DNA of 5,674 bases from Hyphomonadaceae bacterium (GTDB lineage Bacteria > Pseudomonadota > Alphaproteobacteria > Caulobacterales > Hyphomonadaceae), in contig JAUYSA010000321.1 of the NCBI GenBank assembly GCA_030696545.1, positions 1 to 5,674 on the forward strand. Direction: 5' to 3'. Below the pieces are notes generated by a model. The model made no database searches and was not told where the DNA came from. It saw nothing but the letters and a program-made list of their open reading frames with translations. Of this stretch, positions 1 to 5,674 are shown one piece after another. The translations under genes were made by a program, and so were the position numbers. The stretch's first letter is position 1, and each line of letters starts with the position of its first letter.

Positions 1-644
1 ACGACGGCCATTTTCTTCCGGTCGTTCGGCGAGCGGGCGATGTTGGTCTCGATGCGGCCGATGAGCGGGCGCGGCGCGCCGCGCGTGACGGCGAGATAGG
101 CGCGCTCGATGTCGTGGGCTGCGAACATGTTGGTGAGGGCGGTGTGGGCCGCTTCGCTCTTGGCGGCGACCATGACGCCGGATGTGTCCTTGTCCAGACG
201 GTGGACGATGCCGGGGCGGGCGACGCCGCCGATGCCCGTGAGGCCACTCTTGCCTCCAAGTTTTGGGCCACAATGGAAGAGCAGGGCGTTGACCAGCGTG
301 CCGCGTTCGGAGCCGCCGGCAGGATGCACGACGAGGCCAGCCGGCTTGTCGATGATGATTAGGTGCTCGTCCTCGAAGACGATATCGAGCGGGATGTCTT
401 CTGGCTCTGGCAGCGCGCCGACCGGGATGGGCAGGTCGATGGCGTAAGTGGCGCCGATGATGACCTTGGCGCTGGCGTCGGTGGCGGGTTGGCCGTTGGC
501 GGTGACGCGGCCTTCCTCGATCAGAACCCGCAGGCGGGAGCGGGACATGCCGGTTCCAGCGTCCGCGAGCCATTTGTCGAGGCGCGCGCCTGCGGCTTCC
601 GCAGGGGCGGTAATCAACATCGGCTCGGGAGTTTCAGGCGTCAT
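1..644 (-). CDS. rluD: RluA/RluD-family 23S rRNA pseudouridine synthase (partial, C-terminus beyond window)
   Basis: Reading the minus strand from ATG at 644-642 gives 214 codons with no stop before the window edge. Residues about 19-55 form an S4-type RNA-binding domain (ARLDKWLADAG, then SRSRLRVLIEEGRV). The catalytic domain follows, with IIIDKPAGLVVHPA at about 96-109 and the family signature GIVHRLDKDTSG. Its first Asp, D151, is the expected nucleophile. Family members isomerise specific uridines of 23S rRNA to pseudouridine in the cytoplasm; RluD itself modifies helix 69 and supports ribosome assembly. The S4 domain and the HRLDKDTSG form favour RluD over RluA, but RluC-like enzymes share both, so the symbol is tentative. 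RluD is usually about 320 residues, so roughly 100 are missing. The start has only a weak purine stretch (GAAAG) before it; ATG at 620-618 (Met9) is the alternative. No ATG, GTG or TTG lies in frame between 645 and 713. The gene is divergent from phoD. Confidence 0.93.
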   Translation of the reverse strand, partial: MTPETPEPMLITAPAEAAGARLDKWLADAGTGMSRSRLRVLIEEGRVTANGQPATDASAKVIIGATYAIDLPIPVGALPEPEDIPLDIVFEDEHLIIIDKPAGLVVHPAGGSERGTLVNALLFHCGPKLGGKSGLTGIGGVARPGIVHRLDKDTSGVMVAAKSEAAHTALTNMFAAHDIERAYLAVTRGAPRPLIGRIETNIARSPNDRKKMAV

Positions 645-713
645 GCTTTCGTCGCGGTGCGGTGCAAGGTAGGGATTCGTATGGGCCAGTAACCCAGCGC
701 AGAGGATTAATCC
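645..713. promoter_or_regulatory. Divergent intergenic region between rluD and phoD
   Basis: These 69 bases must hold, or overlap, the start signals of both divergent genes. The clearest element is the phoD Shine-Dalgarno sequence AGAGGA at 701-706, seven bases before the ATG. I see no convincing -35/-10 pair in either direction. A GANTC site (GATTC, 674-678), the target of the alphaproteobacterial CcrM methylase, lies in the middle. No good PHO box is present; a poor one at the left edge is listed among the findings. That promoters lie here is inferred from gene orientation. Confidence 0.5.
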
Positions 714-779
714 ATGACCAGGCTGACGCGGCGCGGCGCTTTGGGCTTCGGGGTTGCCGGTTTGGGAGCCGCCGCCTGC
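714..779 (+). other. Twin-arginine signal peptide with possible lipoprotein cysteine
   Basis: Residues 1-22 of the phosphatase are positively charged (R3, R6, R7), then rich in Gly, Ala and Leu, and end at GLGAAAC with Cys22. TRRGALG resembles the Tat consensus S/T-R-R-x-F-L-K, although Phe is replaced by Ala. PhoD of Bacillus subtilis is a classic Tat substrate. Tat export is inferred with fair confidence. Lipid attachment at Cys22 is uncertain, because AAAC lacks the Leu usual at position -3. Confidence 0.65.
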
Positions 780-2411
780 ACAACGACGGGCGAAGGCGCA
801 GCCTACGCTGGCAAGGCCGCTTTCGGGCATGGAGTCGCCTCGGGCGATCCGACGCAGACGGCGGTCATCCTGTGGACTCGCGTGACCCCGGATGCGGCGG
901 GGCCGGTTCCGGTGATGTGGAGCATCGCGACGGATGCCGCCTTCAAGAACGTGGTGAAGAAGGGTGTTTTCACGACCGGGCCGGAGCGTGACTACACGGT
1001 CAAAGTGGACGTCGACGGGCTCGAGGCGGGGCAGGTGTATTATTACTGGTTCACCGCCGGGCAGGCGTCCTCGCCAGCAGGCGTGACGCGGACGCTGCCG
1101 GCGAGCGGCGTGGCCGACTATCGCATGGCGGTGGTGTCGTGTTCCAACTTCCCGTTCGGGTATTTCAACGCGTATCGCGAGATCGCCAAGCGCGGCCAGG
1201 CCAGCGTGATCGACGCTGTGATCCACCTTGGCGACTACATCTACGAATACGGCGCCACGGGCTATGGCGGCGTGGTAGGCAAGGAACTTGGCCGCAATCA
1301 CGAGCCGTCGACCGAGATCGTGACGCTGGCCGACTACCGGGTGCGCCACGCGCAATACAAGGCCGATCCGGACCTGCAGGCCGCCCATGCGATCGCGCCG
1401 TGGTTCTGCACCTGGGACGACCATGAGAGCACCAACAACTCCTATCGCACCGGCGCGGAGAACCATCAGCCGGAAACGGAAGGCGACTGGACCGTGCGCA
1501 AGGCAGCGGCGGTGCAGGCCTATCTGGAATGGATGCCGGTGCGTGATCCCGTCGCCGGGCGAGCGCGCGAAGCGATCTGGCGCAAGTTCGATATCGGCGA
1601 TCTTGCCACGCTGTTCCTGCTGGAAAGCCGGCTTGTCGGCCGCGGCGAGGACCTCACCTTCGACGAGATATTCATTGCAGCCGACGTTGACCGTCCGCCG
1701 ATCGCGGAGCGTCTGAAGGCGAAGATCAACGATCCCAATCGCACCATGCTTGGCCTGGAACAGGAAGCCTGGCTCGCGGAGGGTCTCAAGCAGTCGACAG
1801 CGTCGAACCGCAAATGGCAGGTGCTTGGAAACCAGGTCACGATGGCCAAGGTGAAGATGCCTGACCTGCAGACGGGATTGTCGGCTGAGCAGTACGCGAA
1901 AGTCCCGCAGGGGTCCCGCCGTTACTACGGGATGGCGCGCTACGGTTTCGAGTGGAATCTCGACTCATGGTGCGGCTATCCGCAGGCGCGCGAGCGGCTC
2001 TATGCGGCGGCGAAGGCGGCGAATGCGCGCCTCGTCACCTTGACCGGGGATACCCATACCGGATGGGCCAACCAGCTGCACGATTACAACGGCCAGCAGC
2101 GTGGGGTGGAATTCGGCTGCACCTCGGTGACGTCGCCGGGGGCAGGCGACAACCTGCCGTTCGAGGAGCTGAACTGGCTCATGCCGGAGGCCAACAATGA
2201 AGTGCTTTACTACAACGCTTTCGCGAAGGGGTTCACGCTTCTCACGCTGAAGGCGGATCAGGTCGAGGCGGAGTTCGTGAAGGTCTCGAACATCCGGTCC
2301 CGTGACTATTTCGCCTCTACCGACGCCAGGTTCATTGCCCGCCAGAACGAGGTTGGGGGCATGGGCGGCCTGCAGAAAATCATGGGCGGGTCGCTGGTTA
2401 CGTCAGGATAG
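714..2411 (+). CDS. phoD: PhoD-family alkaline phosphatase/phosphodiesterase, Tat-exported
   Basis: This is a 565-residue protein of the usual PhoD length. It begins with a short twin-arginine signal (LTRRGALGFGV at residues 4-14), followed by a small hydrophobic Gly/Ala stretch and Cys22. An N-terminal beta-rich domain spans about 35-130 (HGVASGDPTQTAVILWTRV), and the metallophosphatase domain about 135-530. Motifs expected of the Fe/Ca active site of PhoD are present: SCSNF with C143, HLGDYIYEY with D174 and Y177, TWDDHES with D235/D236/H237, and TGDTHTGW with D446 and H448. The family hydrolyses phosphomonoesters and phosphodiesters, including nucleotides and teichoic acid in some bacteria, outside the cytoplasmic membrane. 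The likely role is phosphate scavenging from organic phosphate. ATG at 714 is well supported by AGAGGA at 701-706. The gene ends in TAG, and a possible RNA structure begins at once after it. PhoB control is common for phoD, but no clear PHO box is visible. The exact substrate cannot be read from sequence. Confidence 0.95.
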   Translation: MTRLTRRGALGFGVAGLGAAACTTTGEGAAYAGKAAFGHGVASGDPTQTAVILWTRVTPDAAGPVPVMWSIATDAAFKNVVKKGVFTTGPERDYTVKVDVDGLEAGQVYYYWFTAGQASSPAGVTRTLPASGVADYRMAVVSCSNFPFGYFNAYREIAKRGQASVIDAVIHLGDYIYEYGATGYGGVVGKELGRNHEPSTEIVTLADYRVRHAQYKADPDLQAAHAIAPWFCTWDDHESTNNSYRTGAENHQPETEGDWTVRKAAAVQAYLEWMPVRDPVAGRAREAIWRKFDIGDLATLFLLESRLVGRGEDLTFDEIFIAADVDRPPIAERLKAKINDPNRTMLGLEQEAWLAEGLKQSTASNRKWQVLGNQVTMAKVKMPDLQTGLSAEQYAKVPQGSRRYYGMARYGFEWNLDSWCGYPQARERLYAAAKAANARLVTLTGDTHTGWANQLHDYNGQQRGVEFGCTSVTSPGAGDNLPFEELNWLMPEANNEVLYYNAFAKGFTLLTLKADQVEAEFVKVSNIRSRDYFASTDARFIARQNEVGGMGGLQKIMGGSLVTSG

Positions 2412-2480
2412 TTTCCGCAATTTCATGCTGAATTTGCAGGGAAACCCGCATGTTGGGGGCGATTCAGCCCCCAGCGGAAA
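2412..2480 (+). terminator. Nested inverted repeats after phoD: possible terminator or structured RNA
   Basis: An outer stem pairs TTTCCGC (2412-2418) with GCGGAAA (2474-2480). Inside it is a perfect 7-bp hairpin, TGGGGGC (2454-2460) with GCCCCCA (2467-2473) and the loop GATTCA. A weaker hairpin pairs TGC-GGG (2435-2441, one bulged A) with CCC-GCA (2445-2450). The strong hairpin abuts the outer stem, so the three could stack as a three-way junction. It starts right after the phoD stop. No T-run follows, so it is not a classical intrinsic terminator. It could be a 3' end processing or stability element, or part of the leader of the kinase gene. Base pairing is read directly; function is inferred. 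Confidence 0.35.
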
Positions 2481-2551
2481 GACCACATTAACATGAGACG
2501 GCCTAGGTTCCCCGGGTAATCGCACTGCTATTGCGCCAGGGGTTTTAGACC
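2481..2551 (+). promoter_or_regulatory. Leader region of the hybrid kinase gene
   Basis: This stretch lies between the nested repeats and the kinase start. AGGGG at 2538-2542, nine bases before TTG 2552, is a plausible Shine-Dalgarno sequence and supports that start. An in-frame TAG at 2546-2548 rules out any earlier start. GCTATT (2527-2532) resembles an alphaproteobacterial -10 element, but no matching -35 lies at the right distance. I cannot name a promoter here with confidence. Confidence 0.35.
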
Positions 2552-4840
2552 TTGCCAGAACTCAATGAGATCGGCGCCACGGCGTTGCTCGAGCAGCTTG
2601 GAGCGCTTGGGCTGGCGGCGGTGCGCCTTGATGAGGATGGCGGCGTCTGCGGGATCAATGACGCGTTTCAGCTGCTCACCGGCGCCGCGCCCGACACGAT
2701 GCCCGGCGTTGCGCTGACGGAATATCTCGAAGCCGTCGCCGCCGAACACAAATCCTATGGCGATGGCGTGGTCTATCGCTTCGCCAGCCGCAAGGGCGAC
2801 AAGTGGCTGCGGCCAAAGCGCGGCAAGGCGCAGGCGACGGGCGTGGTGACGTTCACGGACGTCACGGCCGAATGGTCTATGTTGGGCAAGCTGGTGGCGT
2901 CGATCGAGGTGCGCGACAGGCTTATGCGCGACGCTGATATCGGGATGTTCCGCTACAGCCCGGACGACGAGACCTTCCATTTCTCCGACGCGCTCGTGCG
3001 GCGCGGTGAGGCGCTCTCGATTTATCGCCTCGATGATATCGTGAAGGACCTTCACCCGGACGATATCGAGAAGGACAAGCAGGTTCGCGACCGGCTGACG
3101 CTGCAAGGCGGCACGGCGACGCTGCACCTTCGCCGCCGCAAGACAGACGGAACATGGCGCCATACGCTGGCGCAGTTCATATCGGGACGGAAGCTCCCCT
3201 CAGGCAAGTTCGAGATTTTCGGGCTGTCGCAGAACATCACCGAGCTGGTCGATGCACGCGACCAGGCGGCGATCATGCATGACCGCCTCGAGATCGCGAT
3301 GTCGTCGGCGAATGCCGGCGTCTATGAGATTGATCTGCGTTCGTCCGAGCGTTGGACGTCGCCGCAATACCAGGAGCTTGCCGGGCCGGAAGCGCTGGCG
3401 CGCCATGCGATGCGGCCGTTCGGCATGTATCACGACGACGACATCACGGCGGTGCGCGAGAGCTGGGAGCGTTGCCTGCGTTCGCCGGGCGTCGAGTCGA
3501 TCGATGCGCGGCTCTACAGGCCGAACGGCCAAGACCAGTGGGTGCGTATCTTCATGCGCGTGCAGCGCAATGAACACGCAGTGCCGGTGCGCGCGGTGGG
3601 GCTGATGCTTGACATCCAGGAAGAGAAACAGGCCGAGCTTGCGCTGATTGAAGCCAAGCTTCAGGCTGAAGCGGCGACTGTCGCCAAATCCAACTTCCTT
3701 GCCTCGATGAGCCATGAAATCCGTACGCCGCTGAATGGCGTGCTGGGCATGGCCCAATCGCTGGTGAATGACGGGCTGCTCGCTGACCAGCGCGAGAAAG
3801 TTGATGTCATCCTCGAGTCCGGCAAGACGCTGACGGCGCTGCTGAACGACGTGCTCGACCTGTCGAAGATCGAAGCAGGCAAGATGGAAATCGCCTGCAC
3901 CGACGGCGAACTCGGCCAGACATTCGAGCGGCTGCGGCAGCTGTTCCTGTCCAAGGCGGTGGAGCGCGGGCTCAATATCGAACTCAGCATTGCGCCGGGA
4001 ATGCCGTCGATGCTGCACTATGATCCGGTGCGGGTGCGCCAGTGCGTGGGCAACCTGTTGTCCAACGCGATCAAGTTCACCGAGCGCGGCACTGTGAAGA
4101 TGGCGGTTTCTGCAGAACAGGTGGAGCCGGAAAAGTGGCGCGTCAGCGTCGCGATCAGCGACACAGGCATCGGCATGACTGAAGCGGTGCGCTCGCGTCT
4201 GTTCACGACGTTCACGCAGGCGGATGCGACGATCACGCGGCGCTTTGGCGGCACGGGACTCGGTCTCGCCATCACGCGCCAGCTGGCGCAGCTGATGGGT
4301 GGCGACGTGGCCGTGGACAGCGAAGCGGGCATTGGCTCGACATTCACGCTGACCTTCATGGCGGACGCCGTGAACGAGATGGCGCCGGTGAAATCGGCCG
4401 AGCCGCAATTCCCCGCGCCGAACGAAGCGACGATGAAGCGGCTACGCGGCATGAAGATCCTGCTGGTCGACGACAATGCGGTGAACCGCCAGGTGGTGAA
4501 GCTGTTCCTGGCGCAGCTGTCGCCGAAATTCGTTGAGGCGGTGAACGGGCAGGAGGCGCTGGATCGCCTGCACGACGAGCCGTTCGACCTGGTGCTGCTT
4601 GATGTCCACATGCCGGTCATGGACGGCAAGGAAGCCATCCGTCACATCCGCGCCAGCGCGCAGGGTTGGCGAGAGCTGCCGGTTATCGCGCTGACTGCGG
4701 ATGCGATGAGCGGAGACCGCGAGAAATATCTGGCGCTCGGCATGTCGGACTATGTGTCGAAGCCGCTGGATCAGCGCGAGCTGACCGCGAAAATCGCGGG
4801 CGTCATGGACGCGCGGCAGTTGCTGAGCGACGCCGCCTAG
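2552..4840 (+). CDS. Soluble multi-PAS hybrid sensor histidine kinase (PAS-PAS-PAS-HisKA-HATPase_c-REC)
   Basis: The 762-residue protein has no transmembrane segment or signal peptide, so it should sense an internal cue. Domains in order: a short PAS-like region at about 20-106 (GINDAFQLLTG to FTDVT), PAS at about 121-232 (ends FGLSQNIT), and PAS at about 244-356 (ends LMLDIQEEKQ). A charged signalling helix at about 357-380 leads to HisKA with SHEIRTPLNGVLG, whose H388 is the phosphorylated His. HATPase_c follows with N505 in NLLSNAIKF, D537 in DTGIGM and the glycine lid GGTGLGL from 566. After a linker at about 608-635 comes a receiver with D640/D641, phospho-acceptor D684, T715 and K737. 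All catalytic residues are intact. No Hpt domain is present, so phosphate should pass to a separate Hpt protein, or the receiver may tune the kinase. TTG at 2552 is the first possible start after an in-frame TAG; the first in-frame ATG is Met50, which would cut into PAS1. The PAS ligands and downstream partner are unknown. Confidence 0.93.
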   Translation: MPELNEIGATALLEQLGALGLAAVRLDEDGGVCGINDAFQLLTGAAPDTMPGVALTEYLEAVAAEHKSYGDGVVYRFASRKGDKWLRPKRGKAQATGVVTFTDVTAEWSMLGKLVASIEVRDRLMRDADIGMFRYSPDDETFHFSDALVRRGEALSIYRLDDIVKDLHPDDIEKDKQVRDRLTLQGGTATLHLRRRKTDGTWRHTLAQFISGRKLPSGKFEIFGLSQNITELVDARDQAAIMHDRLEIAMSSANAGVYEIDLRSSERWTSPQYQELAGPEALARHAMRPFGMYHDDDITAVRESWERCLRSPGVESIDARLYRPNGQDQWVRIFMRVQRNEHAVPVRAVGLMLDIQEEKQAELALIEAKLQAEAATVAKSNFLASMSHEIRTPLNGVLGMAQSLVNDGLLADQREKVDVILESGKTLTALLNDVLDLSKIEAGKMEIACTDGELGQTFERLRQLFLSKAVERGLNIELSIAPGMPSMLHYDPVRVRQCVGNLLSNAIKFTERGTVKMAVSAEQVEPEKWRVSVAISDTGIGMTEAVRSRLFTTFTQADATITRRFGGTGLGLAITRQLAQLMGGDVAVDSEAGIGSTFTLTFMADAVNEMAPVKSAEPQFPAPNEATMKRLRGMKILLVDDNAVNRQVVKLFLAQLSPKFVEAVNGQEALDRLHDEPFDLVLLDVHMPVMDGKEAIRHIRASAQGWRELPVIALTADAMSGDREKYLALGMSDYVSKPLDQRELTAKIAGVMDARQLLSDAA

Positions 4841-4880
4841 CGCTGGCGAACACTTCCCAGATTGGACCGAATTGGAACCT

Positions 4881-4900
4881 GCCGCCTTCGCGGCCGTTTC
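4881..4900 (+). terminator. Weak candidate intrinsic terminator after kinase gene
   Basis: A perfect 5-bp GC stem (GCCGC/GCGGC) with the four-base loop CTTC lies 40 bases after the kinase stop, and a modest T-rich run (GTTTCTCGTT) follows. The stem is short and the T-run is interrupted, so termination would be inefficient. Short GC stems are frequent by chance at this base composition. Confidence 0.25.
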
Positions 4901-4950
4901 TCGTTGGACGTGAAGTGTTTTCACAAGAAGCATAAAGGGGCAGGTGCGCC

Positions 4951-4968
4951 ATGCGAGTGGCCGCCTGA
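4951..4968 (+). CDS. Possible five-codon leader reading frame (MRVAA) before the Crp/Fnr gene
   Basis: ATG 4951 opens a frame of five codons closed by TGA at 4966-4968, ten bases before the regulator's ATG. AAGGGG at 4935-4940 and AGGTG at 4942-4946 sit upstream and are better Shine-Dalgarno candidates than anything directly before ATG 4979. It could serve translational coupling, or be a chance frame next to a wrongly chosen start. It is too short to show coding bias. Confidence 0.2.
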   Translation: MRVAA

Positions 4969-4978
4969 AGACGCGACC

Positions 4979-5674
4979 ATGCCGAGCCGAAATCTGATTT
5001 CAAAACTGAAGGGCTATTTTCCGGTCAGCGACCAGCTGCGCAGCGATATCGAAGAACTGGCCCGCAAGCGCGTGACGCTGGAGGCGGGCGAGGCGCTGAT
5101 CCGCTCGGGCGAGAAATACCGCAGCATGTTTGTCGTCGATGATGGCTGGCTGTTGCGCGCGCGATACCTGCCTGGCGGCACGCGGCAGATCGTGAACTTC
5201 GCGCTGCCGGGTGATTTTCTCTGCTACAACATGATGATGTTCCAGCAGTCGGAGTTCGACATTGTGGCGCGGACCAGCGCTGTGCTGTGGGAGCTGGAGA
5301 CCAAGAGCTTTCGGGGCATGATGCAGAAGCATCCCGGGCTGGCGGAAGCGCTGATGTGGTCGAATGCGCATGAGGAGGCGTTGCTGGCCGAGCGGGTTGT
5401 GTCGCTGGGGCGACGTGATGCGACGGAGCGGTTGGCGCATGTGTTGTGCGAGATCGTCGCGCGGCTGCAGCTGATCCAGAAGCATGAGGGCGACACGCTG
5501 CAACTGCCGCTGCTGCAGGAGGATTTTGCGGACATTCTGGGCTTGAGCGTCATTCACATCGTGCGGGTGTTCAACCGGCTCGAGATGATGGGGGTGGTCA
5601 GATACAAGTCCCGCCGCGTGCAGCTGATGGATCTCGAAAAGCTGAAGCAGGTTGCTGGGTTCGATGGCGACTAT
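4979..5674 (+). CDS. Crp/Fnr-family transcriptional regulator (open at right edge)
   Basis: There are 232 codons from ATG 4979 with no stop before the window edge. Family members are usually 220-250 residues, so little is missing. A cyclic-nucleotide-binding-like beta barrel covers about 12-128 (LEAGEALIRSGEK, then LPGGTRQIVNFALPGDF). A long dimerisation helix spans about 129-168. A winged helix-turn-helix at about 172-222 contains QEDFADILGLSVIHIVRVFNR. The phosphate-binding cassette of CRP (GELGLF, then the ERSA arginine) is not conserved: after GDF the chain reads LCYNMMMF and no matching Arg follows. cAMP binding is therefore unlikely. The only cysteines are C82 and C157, so an FNR-type N-terminal iron-sulfur cluster is also absent with this start. 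The protein most likely belongs to the alphaproteobacterial Crp/Fnr subgroups of unknown ligand. The start is moderately supported: only a weak GAAG lies before it, and GTG 4910 is in frame with no stop between. Confidence 0.9.
   Translation, partial: MPSRNLISKLKGYFPVSDQLRSDIEELARKRVTLEAGEALIRSGEKYRSMFVVDDGWLLRARYLPGGTRQIVNFALPGDFLCYNMMMFQQSEFDIVARTSAVLWELETKSFRGMMQKHPGLAEALMWSNAHEEALLAERVVSLGRRDATERLAHVLCEIVARLQLIQKHEGDTLQLPLLQEDFADILGLSVIHIVRVFNRLEMMGVVRYKSRRVQLMDLEKLKQVAGFDGDY

Larger units (their letters stand above)
4841..4978. promoter_or_regulatory. Intergenic region between kinase and Crp/Fnr gene, with repeats
   Basis: This gap holds an 8-base inverted repeat, AACACTTC (4849-4856) and GAAGTGTT (4912-4919). 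It encloses a hairpin GCCGC-CTTC-GCGGC (4881-4894) followed by CGTTTCTCGTT, which could act as a weak terminator for the kinase gene. TTGGA occurs three times, at 4862, 4872 and 4904, the first two inside ATTGGA copies exactly 10 bases apart. TTGGAC at 4904-4909 could be a -35 element, but the best AT-rich -10 candidate (CATAAA, 4931-4936) is 21 bases away, too far for a standard promoter. The Crp/Fnr promoter is probably here, by position. Confidence 0.4.

Noticed and set aside
109..692. Several plus-strand frames across the rluD region
   Set aside because: They are antisense to the pseudouridine synthase, whose S4 domain and HRLDKDTSG motif are unmistakable.
2488..2493. TTAACA as a CtrA half-site or -35 element
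   Set aside because: There is no second TTAA at the seven-base spacing, and no -10 at 16-18 bases; the nearest AT-rich hexamer is about 23 bases away.
2302..2496. Small plus-strand frame overlapping the phoD end
   Set aside because: It is an out-of-frame shadow of the phoD C-terminus that happens to run into the intergenic region. It has no ribosome site or domain.
2528..3163. Minus-strand frame of 211 codons opposite the kinase N-terminus
   Set aside because: It is antisense to the PAS regions, has no recognised domain, and its composition is that of a shadow frame.
3200..4408. Long minus-strand open frame (402 codons) opposite the histidine kinase
   Set aside because: It lies wholly antisense to a kinase with intact motifs. 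Its translation is rich in His, Arg and Gln and shows no recognisable domain, typical of a GC-rich shadow frame.
4915..4924. GTG-TTTT-CAC as a Crp-type operator
   Set aside because: The half-sites are only three bases, and the spacing does not match TGTGA-N6-TCACA or the FNR/FixK consensus.
5000..5557. Minus-strand frame of 185 codons opposite the Crp/Fnr gene
   Set aside because: The plus strand encodes a clear Crp/Fnr protein here. The antisense product is Gln/His/Arg-rich with no domain.

Overview
The window looks like a piece of an alphaproteobacterial chromosome. It is GC-rich, it carries a Crp/Fnr regulator of a type common in that class, and it has a soluble multi-PAS hybrid histidine kinase beside it. 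The gene set would fit Caulobacterales or Hyphomonadaceae, but the sequence alone does not settle the order. I see no tRNA, rRNA, insertion sequence, CRISPR array or phage gene. Nothing suggests recent horizontal transfer.

Layout: (1) 1-644, minus strand: the N-terminal two thirds of an RluA/RluD-family 23S rRNA pseudouridine synthase, cut by the left edge of the window. (2) 645-713: a short divergent intergenic region with a good ribosome binding site for the next gene. (3) 714-2411, plus strand: a complete PhoD-type alkaline phosphatase/phosphodiesterase with a twin-arginine signal and all the main metal-site motifs. (4) 2412-2551: a 140-base gap holding a compact nested inverted-repeat structure just after the phoD stop. 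(5) 2552-4840, plus strand: a complete 762-residue soluble hybrid histidine kinase (about three PAS domains, HisKA, HATPase_c, REC), most likely starting at TTG. (6) 4841-4978: a gap of 138 bases with an 8-base inverted repeat enclosing a small GC hairpin, three TTGGA repeats and a five-codon reading frame. (7) 4979-5674, plus strand: a Crp/Fnr-family regulator, nearly complete and still open at the right edge.

The three plus-strand genes are separated by about 140 bases each, so a single tight operon is not evident. The exported phosphatase would release phosphate outside the cytoplasmic membrane, and the kinase and the Crp/Fnr protein are cytoplasmic regulators. A functional link between kinase and regulator is only inferred from adjacency. 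The families are all known. The least explained parts are the two structured intergenic regions and the ligand and start site of the Crp/Fnr protein. I found no clear evidence of a wholly new system.
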